Shown: positions 35,601 to 46,407 of the stretch, in pieces
Position numbering within the stretch: position 1 is the first letter of the stretch
Layout: every line of letters begins with the position of its first letter
NCBI GenBank assembly: GCA_030141605.1
Contig: JAQGDQ010000002.1
Span: 806,001 to 870,000 of the forward strand
DNA: 64,000 bases
Direction of reading: 5' to 3'
Origin: Tubiluchus corallicola
Lineage: Eukaryota > Priapulida > Priapulimorpha > Priapulimorphida > Tubiluchidae
Position numbers and translations under genes: made by a program
The notes under the pieces: model-generated
Told to the model about the DNA's origin: nothing
Seen by the model: only the letters and a program-made list of their open reading frames with translations
Database searches by the model: none

Positions 35601-37250
35601 AGTTTCAGAGGGAATCCTGCCTGACCTCGTGTGAAATTAAAGATATAATCCCACAAGATAAAAATATTTGAATGTTCCCAAGCAATTTCTTAATTAATGC
35701 TTAAAATTACATCTTAATGAAATTACATTATAGATTTAAGAGAGAAACTTACAGTGTTTCGTAATTCTGCCACTTCAGCTACTTCTCGACAGTATTTCTT
35801 ATTTTGTCTGTCCAAATCACCAAGCTGTTCAACAAGATCAGAGCACTCACCCGACAAACGATCATTCTCCTAAAAATAACCAATCATTCAATGATTATAG
35901 AACAACTATAAAAAAATTGCCCATCTCAGTTAAATAATAAACTTCACAATGTGCATATTTGCAATCTAGAAGCAAGTTGTCAAAATGTGAACAAAGTGAG
36001 GAATGTTTTTGTTGCCATTTTTCTATTGGTTACAAAAAGTAGACAGTCAGCATAGCCAGTTTAAAAATTTATTATGTATCATTTTTTTTGCCTCACAAAT
36101 GAAACAAAACTTACATTGCTAAAAACCAGTAGCTAGCTAACTCCCTGTCTCAAAAATAAAAAAATTGTACAGTCCTAAAACAGTTATTATTTCTGACCCT
36201 TAAAATGGAACAACAGACAAGATCCAAAGAAAACAGGACCCTCACTAACCTAGTTTAAATCCAAAAATTAAAGTTTTGTACACCTTTCCTTTGCTTATAC
36301 ATATTTATTTTAACAGAATTGAAATTTAAAATAACTTAATATTTATAAAGAAAAAACCCTTAAAATATATTTGGGAATGAAAACTAAACCTGTCATTGTC
36401 ATTATGATGTATTTAACAATACACTAAAGCAAAAAATAATTTTTCAAAATAAAGTTTCCTGACTATTTCCTGGTAGGTTCCCATACCCAGAACCTACTTT
36501 TTGCAATTCAGCTAGCTGCTCCCTCAGTTTTGCATCTTCTGCTTTTATTTCCAGTAATTCATTCAGCAGCGATTGTCGCTCCATATCCGCTTGCATCGTT
36601 AGCATTTCCCTTTCGTGTTTCATTTGTGACTGTACACTTTTTATGTGATTTTGGTAATTTCTTTCTAGAGATCTACGAGAAAAGTATACATAAGTGTCAC
36701 AATTTCAATGTGACAACAATTTTGCAAAAATAACCTTTTAATTTGTCAACTCAAAAGTAACAGCAAAGCAGCATTGGCTCCCATTATAAAGTGAGAACAA
36801 ATCTTAAATTAATTCCTCCATGAAAGTTTAGTAAGTTTTTTTTGGGAACAATCAAGCACTAATATAGAACTCAGTGGTTGTTTCTTTAGATACAACCCTT
36901 CCCAATGTTGGAAGTTTATTCAAAGCAACAGATTTCAGCAAAAGAGAAACTTATCCAAAGCGCGGATATATAAGAATTTGGTGTCATTACAAACTTTTTT
37001 TTTCTTAAATTTATCCACCACAAACGTATGCTCTTAGAAAAGTGAGATTATCACAAGATACTTTTGCACAAGTATTAAGGAAGCAAGTGAGTATATTTTG
37101 GCAACTTACGCAATTTTGCTCATGTTTGTATTTTCAAGTCTAGACTGTGTGTCATCTACTTCTTCTGCTATAAGAGCTGCTCTTGTATTAGCTTCAAAAA
37201 TGTCTAGACGAAGTTTATCATTTTCAGCAGTCAATTGCTCTACTAAATTC
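26625..37250 (-). CDS. Ninein exons 9-21: coiled-coil body with basic linker
   Basis: Exons 9-12 (37250-35386) read as heptad coiled coil (LVEQLTAENDKLRLD, LLNELLEIKAEDAKLREQL). Exons 13-14 (34914-34521) form a low-complexity basic linker (PRPTRTRRRPLQARR). Exon 15 (33930-33521) holds eight consecutive 11-residue repeats at residues 713-800. Exon 17 (32256-31776) is the longest, 160 codons of uninterrupted coiled coil. Exons 18-21 continue the coil to the stop at 26625 after EVCHSAVL. A long body of this kind mediates dimerisation and centriole targeting in the family. The stop is in a well-supported frame; an alternative spliced 3' end cannot be excluded. Confidence 0.9.
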
Positions 37251-40200
37251 CTGAAAATCATAAAAAGATAAAAAATGAGCTGATGGTCTTGATTTAAGAA
37301 GCAATTTGCTGTTAGAAAGTGAATAAGAAATTTAGTGATCACATTTAACAAATTACTTGATTTTTTCTTGACTTACTTTGTATGCTTTAATTCGGCATGA
37401 TATGTGAAGCAGGCAGCGTGCCGACTTCCAGACTGATCTCCCGCTCCGAGAAGCTCTCTTTCTAATGACTTAGACAATTCCTGGAGATTAATTTTGTGAC
37501 TAGAACCAGGTGCCAGTTTCTAAAAACATAAAATCACAAATTTAGCAAAAAACAATAGTTTAGTATTACACACTACTGATGACAGATTGCCCCTTGTTAC
37601 AACCACTTGGGATATTAAACTGGTTCCCATTTTCTTTGGAAAATACCTTCATAACTGTAATGAATGCAGTTATATGAAGTACAATCTCGCGAATGTTGGC
37701 TTTTTTCTAAACAAATATATATATATATATATATTTGTAGACACGATAATGTTAACTGCACAGTTTTGTCACAAAATTCAAAGTGCAGCAAGTTACAACT
37801 ATCATATTCAATTCTCTTCAAATCATTTACAATTAAGTTCAGTACCGACTCATATTGACCTCACTACAACCTAAACTAGCGTCTTCAGACATATTTAAAA
37901 TTTGAGTGCCAGAAAATTTGAGGCCGTATTCCTGATACTCAAGGCAAAATAATTACTGTACTTACAGAAAGAACTTCATCGGCGTTTCTGACACCTAGAG
38001 CTTCCCATACATCGACAATGTCTTCAGACTTTGCATAACTAAAATAAACCACAAAAAGCCTTGGTCTTAAAAATGTCTTAAAATTTGCAAGTAAGTGAAA
38101 AATAATGTGTCGTCAACATACAGCGGCACTATACCGGTGCAAAAATTACACCAGCAAAATAATAGGAACTCAAATGTATTTCAACACTATCAGTTTAAGT
38201 AATAAATAACAATATTTAAATTTTTTGTGCAGTTTGACACAGTGCAAACCAGAATGAATCACTCAATGACAGAGCCTTCTGGGAAGTCAAGCACGTGGAA
38301 TATAGCTCATTAGAAAGGCCAAGCCTCTATGATTAGACAGGAAAAACACAGTAGTGTCTTAGCAGTGTTGGTACATCCTTACTCAAGAGAAACAGGCAGA
38401 GGAAGCATTGCAAATATCTCCAGTAAACATTTGTCCCAGTGATCTTGTACGCATTTAGCTAGGGGAAGTTACAATGCGAAGGCTCAGGTATTCCCCCTAG
38501 CCTTTGATTATAACAGTGGTGTACACATGCAAGAATTTTCTAGCAGTTACATTTTAACAGATACATGCAAGAATTTGTATCTTTCTTGCATGTATCTTCT
38601 TGCATGTATCTGTTAAAATGTAACTGCTAAAAATTACAAAATAACTTAGCATGACAATTTGCAAATATAAGTTAATACAACTCAGTACATTTTCCAAGTG
38701 TAACACTTCCAAATTTCAATATTATTGCTTAAATAACTACAGCACAGAAATAGAATTTCCTTCAGGTTAGATTAGTAAAACTTAACAATTTACCCGGTAC
38801 CAACTGGATCAAGAAAGGAAAGATTGCCACTACCACTTGGTGCCTGAACATCAACGCAACCCCGTCCAGCAGGAGAAGATGAACAGGTAGGTACATTAGC
38901 CTGATTTTGAAGAAATCCATGCAGAAAGTCATCAAAGCTTATTCTGCCATCCAGATTCGTGTCTAACTTTGTGAACAATTGAGTTAATTCCTGCAGAAAA
39001 GTACATGGTTGCATTAGGCTCTAAGCTGAGTCATTGATGACAGAGATAATAACCTTATTCTTGTAAAGAGAATCCATTTTCCTTTAAGTGGAGCACATCA
39101 CCACAAACGAGATGTACTAATAATGATAAATTACCTGCACACAATATTCAAAATACTTGCCAATACTAAACTCTGGGAGCAGGCTTGCTTACTAACATAT
39201 CAACTAATGCATTTACTTCTTGTAACATGAATGTGAGCATTCTGTCTGGACTTTGCAATGCAATATCATTTTGCATTGGAACTTTTTGTTTCATAGGTAA
39301 CAACAGACATGTTATCATCTGACATATGATAACCAGTTGTGCATACCGATTACCAATGTGTGAGTAACAAGTGCAGATCAGTGTAACATAGTACGCAACT
39401 TAATAAACCGCTCGATAATGAAAGAATGTGAATAAGAAAATTTAAGCAAATAACTGATAAACAAAGTGTAATCCTAATGTATATAAACTCTTAGCAGTGC
39501 TAGACACAAAATCAACCCAATGACTGTAACAAAATGCCTTACCTCAGCAGACATCTCTAACATTCCAATTTGATTGCAAACTTGTCCCAGCTCATCTTTG
39601 GTTAAAAAACCCTGACGGTTCACATCAACCTCATTCCACACAGTTTCCAGCTGCTGGACAATGGCTGGTGCAGCAGCAGGCTGTATATCTTCTAGCGACT
39701 GATTCAAAAGCACTGCATCTAATTGGCCTTAAAGAATTATAGCATACACAAATAAGCAAAAAAATTTTCTTATGCATTTTAAATTTTACAAGCAAGTACA
39801 ATTTCGTTTTATTTTGATGTCAATAATAAAATGGTAAAACACATAAAATTATAATACAAGCCTCTTAAAAAAATCAATGCAATTTTTAGATTTTCTGAGA
39901 TCACCAAAATGCATTCTTGCAGGTATAGTAAAGTCTATAAGGATCATCAAGAGTTTCAAAGCAAAAATTCAGACAATTCTATGGTACTGCTTTTTTTATT
40001 CATGACATGTTCCTGAATAAACAGGAAAACATCGTCTTCCCACATAGCTGTGTTTTTGTCAAAATAATTTACACGTGTCACTGTCACACTTGGCTCATAT
40101 TCATCAGGAAGAAAAGCATCAACTCACCAGATCCCTCAAGTACAGAACGAGCTCGACCAGGAATAGGAGATCCAACAGGGGTATTTTCAGCTTCTCTAGG

Positions 40201-42568
40201 AGAAGGTGAACTAACAGTACTGCCACCCCTACTTACGAGTTTTGAAATTTTTCCTCCCAAAGTCTTAGCCTAAATGAAAGTATTATGAAAATTGAGAAAA
40301 TTTTTTTTAGAAAATAAGTTCAAGAACTATGCTAGTTTTAAACATATGCTTGATATCAGCATTAGGCAATGAGTTGAAATATTTAATTCATTAACTTTTT
40401 AGTACAATAGCTTCGGTGAACTAAAAGTAATGTTACATTATACTATGAACTGGTCATTTTTGCAATACAGATACACTATTTCCCATTATAACTTGTATCT
40501 CTATGGCTATAAAAATTAAACTTCTTACTCCAGCAACTAAACTGATGGGATTATCGTGCAAAATGTGAAGTATGCTCTCTAATGTTCAAACTGAATGAGA
40601 TAGGTTTATGCAGGGAGAACATACAGTTTAAAAAGCACAAATGTTACAGCAAAGTTTTTACTGGCAATATTTGAATAATTTACATGGAAAACAATATTAA
40701 TCATGGATAAAAACTATAATTAAACTAGAAGAACAGTATAATTTGGAGAAATCAGTAAAAAAATCTTATCATTCAAACATATTTGTTGAAATCAGAAGGA
40801 ATTGATAACTAAGAATTTTCCAGTTTTGACAAAAAAATTAAATATTAAAACTACAGCACAATAAAAAAACAGTATCCAACTGCATCAAGCAACGAACAGG
40901 AATTATACAAAAGCAGCACACCTGTCTTGGACACTCATCAGAATCTGACTCTGGCAGTTGTATTGGAGTTTCAGGTTTTGATCGACGTCCGTATCTTTTC
41001 TTCCCTTTAATGAACTTAGGTGATACTTCAATTGGCACTGCATTATAAAGACAACACATAAAAAATCAACCAAGTTACAACAGGTTTACCAAACTAGCCA
41101 CACATGCATATTGCAAGCACTAACCTATGCATAATAAACAGCAATAAAATCAGGACAAAGCACCTCCTAAATGCCAAGAATGGCAACTAGGCAACATAAA
41201 AAGTAAAACAGTAGACCTGAAACTGTTTATTGTTACAATTGCTAATCGTTAGTTGTCTCTACCATAGCACAGGATCTGTTGCTTTCCATTGTTTCAAGTC
41301 ACTTCATTTTTCGATGCCCTGTAGGCTGGTGAATAAGTTATAAAAACACTACTCATTAAGTTTTTAAAAAACTTTTTATAAAAACAATTATAATATAATT
41401 TTATTTCATTTTATTTTATGTTATTATGTTATAAAATTATCATGATTTTATTGAGTAGATATAAATTTCTGTATAAATTGCTGATTACCGATTTCATCCT
41501 TTAAACTGCTGCCATCATCAGAGGTTGCATCATGAGTATCAACGACAGGAGGTGTTTCAACGCCATAGTCACCGCTACTGGACTCGATTGCTTGTGACAG
41601 TACTAATATGAAAGCCTCTTTAAAATCTTCAAAATTCACCTAAAAACAGGTTTATACCAACATGTCATCTGATATGCAAAAAGCCTACTAAATCTTATAA
41701 TAATCTCGTTCTAACTCCCAAAATTTAAAAGTACACTGAAATTATAATATTTGTAAGACAAGTAACAAATCAGATCTATGACATGATTAATCATTAAGCA
41801 TTAATGTCATAAACAAAGTTCCATTAATCGCACAAATCTCCTAGGACACATTATTATCAGGCATGAGTGCCGCATGCTTATAACCATTAAGAAGTCTTTG
41901 TGTAGCTGCCTCAACGAGTCCTGGTAGTTTAACTGCTACTGCACCTGGCACTGCAAGTACTTAGCAGGCAGCCCCAGGTACGAGCCCAGACTGAAAAACA
42001 ATTTTTCGTCACTTTCTTTTCTATGCTAAACACAAGAGCTAATATGCACTTCTCGAAGCGAAAGAAACATATCACTAGCAGCATGATAACCCACCTAGAT
42101 TAGCTGGTAACTAGCCTCCTTCTACAGTTCAAAATTTTGACCAATTGGTCAAATTGAATAGCAGATCCGTAACATATTTCATTATGTTTCAGGTTTCATT
42201 ATGTTACACCTGTGGTATTCTACCATCAACTCTAATCTTGAAATTGCTGTAGCATTAATGAGTTTTCACTGTCAACTGCTACATCAGTATCTAGCACATC
42301 GTGCACTAAAGCATGTTATACAGTAAGTGACCTAAGACAAATGTTTTAAAAGTGCACACATTTATAATACCTGTTCCACAGATTTTGCATCTAGGCAGTG
42401 TTGCTGCAGGACTCTGACTTGATCTTGCAGCTGAAGCTTATGACACAAGTCTTCGAGTTCCTGCCTGCCTAGCAAGCCACGACCATGTATATCACAATCG
42501 TTGAAGACTTCGTGAAGCTGTGCCACATAAACGTCTTCATCATTATCAGTATCAGTGCTTGCAGACAT
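26625..42568 (-). CDS. NIN: Ninein family centrosomal protein, complete, 21 coding exons, 1215 aa
   Basis: Ninein proteins sit at subdistal appendages of the mother centriole and basal body and anchor microtubules. Coding exons, 5' to 3': 42568-42371, 41639-41489, 41037-40922, 40269-40128, 39727-39543, 38990-38794, 38038-37966, 37519-37377, 37250-37110, 36672-36498, 35869-35753, 35478-35386, 34914-34734, 34616-34521, 33930-33521, 32825-32733, 32256-31776, 30435-30272, 27959-27779, 27529-27408, 26813-26625 (TGA). All GT-AG, all phases consistent; 3648 coding bases. The N-terminus matches vertebrate ninein at VNFEDFKEAFILVLSQ and at KFIKGKKRYGRRS (residues 125-137). EF-hand modules (about 1-340) are followed by coiled coils (about 403-577 and 690-1215) split by a basic, Pro/Arg/Ser-rich linker (about 603-670). 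Length is nearer human NINL (about 1400) than NIN (about 2090), so the family is firm and the paralogue name less so. The ATG has a good context (GCAGCCATGT). The exon 17 acceptor (tttttcatggag) has a weak pyrimidine tract. Confidence 0.93.
28125..28185. repeat. Compound (TA)n(TG)nG-tract microsatellite
   Basis: Tatatata, tgtgtg, a run of seven G, then tatatacacatatata, in the ninein intron between exons 18 and 19. Confidence 0.85.
28190..28745. other. Compositionally distinct insert in a ninein intron
   Basis: About 550 bp with clearly higher GC than the surrounding intron and open frames on both strands (about 136 codons on minus, 102 on plus). The minus-strand reading has runs such as NFGHMGPGKCPLRE and SPFPPGGPDSKNKPPM but matches no family I recognise. 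It is bordered on the left by the TA/TG microsatellite. It may be a fragment of a dispersed repeat; I see no terminal repeats or target duplication. Confidence 0.45.
29085..29612. repeat. G/T-rich minisatellite with about 10-12-bp units (GGTGTGGCATG type)
   Basis: More than 500 bp of degenerate ggtgtggcatgg and gtggtgtgg units; the plus strand has very little C. On the transcript strand it is CA/CCA-rich and gives spurious His/Thr/Pro ORFs. In the ninein intron between exons 18 and 19. Confidence 0.92.
37711..37736. repeat. (TA)n microsatellite
   Basis: Atatatata run in the ninein intron between exons 7 and 8. Confidence 0.9.
38541..38629. repeat. Perfect inverted repeat, two 33-bp arms with 23-nt spacer
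   Basis: Arms 38541-38573 and 38597-38629 are exact reverse complements; beyond them pairing can resume (aatttt / aaaatt) after a one-base bulge. The motif acatgcaagaa occurs in direct and inverted copies within and just outside. It lies in the ninein intron between exons 6 and 7, and its transcript would fold into a long hairpin. Confidence 0.9.
38794..42568 (-). CDS. Ninein exons 1-6: N-terminal EF-hand region and GKKRYGRRS motif
   Basis: Exon 1 has a degenerate EF hand (FNDCDIHGRGLLGRQELEDL); exon 2 its partner helix (FEDFKEAFILVLS) plus an acidic linker; exon 3 the ninein signature KGKKRYGRRS; exon 4 a Ser/Pro-rich linker. Exon 5 has another degenerate EF hand (NEVDVNRQGFLTKDELGQVC), and exon 6 the only canonical loop, DTNLDGRISFDD, at residues 274-285, with Asp in place of Glu at position 12. 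Exons 7-8 (38038-37377) add DIVDVWEALGV and INLQELSKSLERELL, which correspond to the later EF-like module of ninein. In vertebrate nineins most of these EF hands are also degenerate and probably act in protein binding; that is family knowledge, not visible here. Confidence 0.92.
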
Positions 42569-42580
42569 GGCTGCTACTTG

Positions 42581-42601
42581 TCAGTCACAAGTCAAAGCCA
42601 T
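42581..42601 (-). other. Short upstream ORF in the ninein leader
   Basis: ATG at 42601, seven codons including the TGA stop ending at 42581, 12 bases before the ninein start codon at 42568. A possible splice acceptor (aattatggcag) ends at 42619, so a 5' UTR intron may precede this leader. If the leader is transcribed as drawn, ribosomes reach this uORF before the main start. Confidence 0.4.
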
Positions 42602-42619
42602 TACGAAAATCTCGTCACC

Positions 42620-45600
42620 TGCCATAATTAAAGGTAAAGCTAATCAGGAATGGCTCAGATTATTTTACTTTCTGTCTTTGCAAAATAAAATAATTTGAGT
42701 GATTCCAGATTATTAAAGCACAATTAATAAAACATAAATGTCAAAAATGAAAATAAAATTCATGCATGATAACACACTGCAGTACAGTTAGATTTAATAT
42801 GAAAACATTGAATGCTGCTTAGTTCATACTGATTATCTAGGCTTAAATGTTTCAAACCTCTAATACTTTGTAAGAACAATAATCGTTACTACTGTAAAAA
42901 GTGCCTATAAATGTTAGGTACAGTAGCTAGTTCTACACATGTACACATTAACTTATAAAGGAATTAGGCAATAGCCTATTAAGTACCTGATAGTCCAAGC
43001 TCCAAGCAGAAATCCTAGTAATAAAGACTGTAGATTCCATATCATTAAATACCTTCAGTCAGTGTAGCAATGTAGACAGCACGAAACGCTTCAACAGGGA
43101 GCCAGTGACTGTAAAAAAATGAAATTTCCTTTCATTGTCTATCGTACCATATCGTACACATAATAAGTAACCAAAGCGTAAACTGTAGCAAAAACGACAG
43201 ATTTGCCATCTAGCGGCAATGAAAGCACAAAATTGCGCACATTATAAAACTTTCCTCGTTAATGACTTTGCTATTCTCGCTTGAGAAAATTTGTCGTGCA
43301 TGGGTCTACAACCTATAACAGACATAGCAGTGAAACGGCGATTAAAGAAATTTCAAATCACAAATCTGTAGTATTAATAGAGACATTCAAGTTTTAAAAG
43401 TAAAAAAATTAATGTTCTTTTCCTGCAATAACTTTAATTAATCAAATTAATTCTTTGACAAAGTGTCAGCTTACAGTTCTCCTACGTTTTCATCTACAGT
43501 TCAGCACTATTCAATAGACGTCATCAAATTGTGCTTAATGTACAATTACTGGCAATGGTATATATTTATTATTAATACAACATACAATTAGCTTTGTTTC
43601 AGCTAGAGATACATCTTTTCCCAGTGCTGCAGCATTTGTGTAATGTATTTCCTTAAGTATATCAAATTAAACATCTTTATTCTTATTAACCTTTTCTTAT
43701 TTCAGTCTGTATCATTATAACATGAGTTCTCATTTATGTGTAATTGTGTACTTTAAAACTGGTTCGTAGATTTTTGTGAATTTCAGTGTTTGTATATCAA
43801 AGAGCGCTTTTATATGGATTTCAAGCAATAAAATTATTATTCTGCAATGAGTTAACACTTCCATGAAAATGATTCTGAATGCATAAGAACTTGCAATAAT
43901 GTCTACTATTGTTTACAACTGATGTGAAATGACATTAATTAGCACCAGCGATGCAAATTCACGAGTTCTGTAAATTACAAATTTGTTATCTTGCAAGCAA
44001 CGTTACGAAGTTAGACTAAAAATAAAAAATAAACAAAAAATTAGAATGTTTACTTTAATAATACACAATTAATTTACAACAATTATAACGATTAAATATC
44101 AGTATAATAAAATTATAAATGCAAAAGCATGCAGGTAAATGTTTAACAATTCCTAACAAGAGGAAAATTAGCTAGGACAGCCCAGGAGCATTTAGAATAA
44201 TATCTCCAAAACTGCTCACCACTGCAGATGTATTACAGATTCATATCATTTTGACAACAGCTATATAAGAATAGCACAGCAGAGATAGAAAAAACTGTAA
44301 TATTATACGACCTAAAGTAGTGCCTTCCCATACAGCACAATCGTTCGCATATCACGAAAGATGAACCCGACAATTCAACTAACACAGGCAGCAATATCAC
44401 ACAATAAAGAAAGGTGCAGGTCTTTTTGTGATGTTTAATTTCCAAAAAAAATAATTGACTGTGCTCAAAAGCTGTGCCCTGACTTGCAACAAATCAAATG
44501 TAAAATTCACAAGTACGCAATTAATAACATTTAACAAATTTGGAGTTATATGCACAGAAAAATAAATGAATCAGTTTTAGTTTTATAAAAAATCGGTAAA
44601 TGGAAATTTGTTCAGCTCAGTTCACTTCAAAGCAATTAACTAGTCCATTGCAGTTTTCTTTAATTTTGGGAGCAATTTATATTTCCACATTAAAGACTAA
44701 TTATTAGAAAGGGAGAAAAACTTTTTTGTTCTAAGGATTTCACAAAGTACATTTGAAAGACTTGGTAATCTTTGCAGTCCCTTGATTCCCTACAAAATTA
44801 GTATAGAGACCTATCGGTAATTTGTAATAGGCAGCTGCAAGCGTGCCATAATTGTAATAAGAAATATGGTCAGAAACAGTTAACTAATACATGTAATTCA
44901 TAATGATGAAAAACAGTTTCTTCAGACTATACCTGCTAAGTACAAATAATAAAGCTACAGCTGTTTTTGTAGGAAGTTGTAGGAAATAATTTCACTGAGT
45001 AAAAAAATGGCAACAAAAAATAAAATGAGATTGTGGGATATGACAATGCAATGCAAATAATACTGTCAAAAGCACTCGGATAGAAATGGCAAACGATACT
45101 GATCAAAGATCAGTATCAAAAAATAAATGAGTATATACGAAAAAAAGCCGTTGCAGTGCTACACGCCTACACATCATGTTAACTACTACTTAATTTAACC
45201 TACAAAGAAAAACCCTGATAAACATGACTAGCATAATTGGTATGAAATGTCAAAATATCATCAAAAAAGGTTTTTTAATCAGAGGACTTACAAAAGATGT
45301 CAAGGAATCTAGTGTTTTATTAATATTGTAAAAATACTTCCTGCAATGAACTATAGCTGTGGTCTTTCTCACTCGCATGTACAATGCATTCCACCACATC
45401 TTTTAAGTACCTGTAGCATATTACTACGCATATAAGCTTACAACATAAACTGTTAAACTTCACCCAAAACCATAATCAATGAGTCTAAAAGTGGATGGAT
45501 ATACACATCTAAAGTCGATACACACTATACAAAATTACAAACATTAATTACAATTTAATCACTGCAGCAGCAGTTACTGCACCAACAACATCTAGGCAGC

Positions 45601-46407
45601 ATAAAATAGTGGCATTTATACAAGATGATATGCAAAAAATAAGTGACACTTAAAACAGGCTGCAAGCAAACAATGTGAAATTAATCACTCTGTTCCACTG
45701 GTCAGCAATAGTCCAGCTGACACAAATAATGTGTTAAAAACATGCCTTTGTCTTATCTTAATAATGTAAAAATACATAAAAAGATACAGGCTAAAGTTCA
45801 ACAATTAGTGCAAAAAAATTGGAATGTCACTGACAGAAAATTTCAATTAATAATTATCAATTTGTGATCATAGTGATTGTGGTTTATATCAACTGATTTC
45901 AGTTAGCAATTTTTAATGATGCTTGCATTTCAAACTATTTCAAATCATGGCTACAATTTTAAATGTAAACACTGACCAAAGCATAAAATGCTGTCCCAAT
46001 TTTTACAGGAATATTTTACCAAGACAAGCTGCCGACAAAAGAATGAGTAGCAACAGAATAAGAAAACAAAGGTCTCAGCAGATGGTTAGCTTCTGTTTAA
46101 CTTACAGTGCTCATATTTGGCTTTTTCTGTATAATAGCCTTCAAGCAATATTAAAAGTCAGTAGGTAATGTAATTATTATGGTGTGGACAAGATATCAGA
46201 ATATAATTTTATCAACACAACAACCAATGCTTAAAAATGCTAAAATTTATCAAAGCTAAATTTAACAAATGAGTTGATCACTTTCAAAGCTCCAACATTA
46301 TTATTGGACGGAATGTACACAATATGGTAAATACTATACAACACTGTACAGCTGACAAAGAGGTAATGTGCAGATCATTGCAAACAATCATTTAAATTTT
46401 CCAATAG
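42620..46407. other. Intergenic region between RABL2 and ninein
   Basis: About 3.8 kb containing the RABL2 3' UTR (right part) and the ninein promoter/leader (left part). A CTCF-like motif lies at 43205-43216 and a 10-bp-arm hairpin at 45095-45117. No coding exon was recognised. Confidence 0.5.

Noticed and set aside
41870-41995. GC-richer segment in ninein intron 1 as a tRNA-derived SINE or extra exon
   Set aside because: The B-box-like gggctcgtacc is a poor match, and no open frame joins exons 1 and 2, which already join in frame.
42136-42153. 18-bp perfect palindrome TTTGACCAATTGGTCAAA
   Set aside because: Short, AT-containing and intronic; not unusual enough in 64 kb to support a function.
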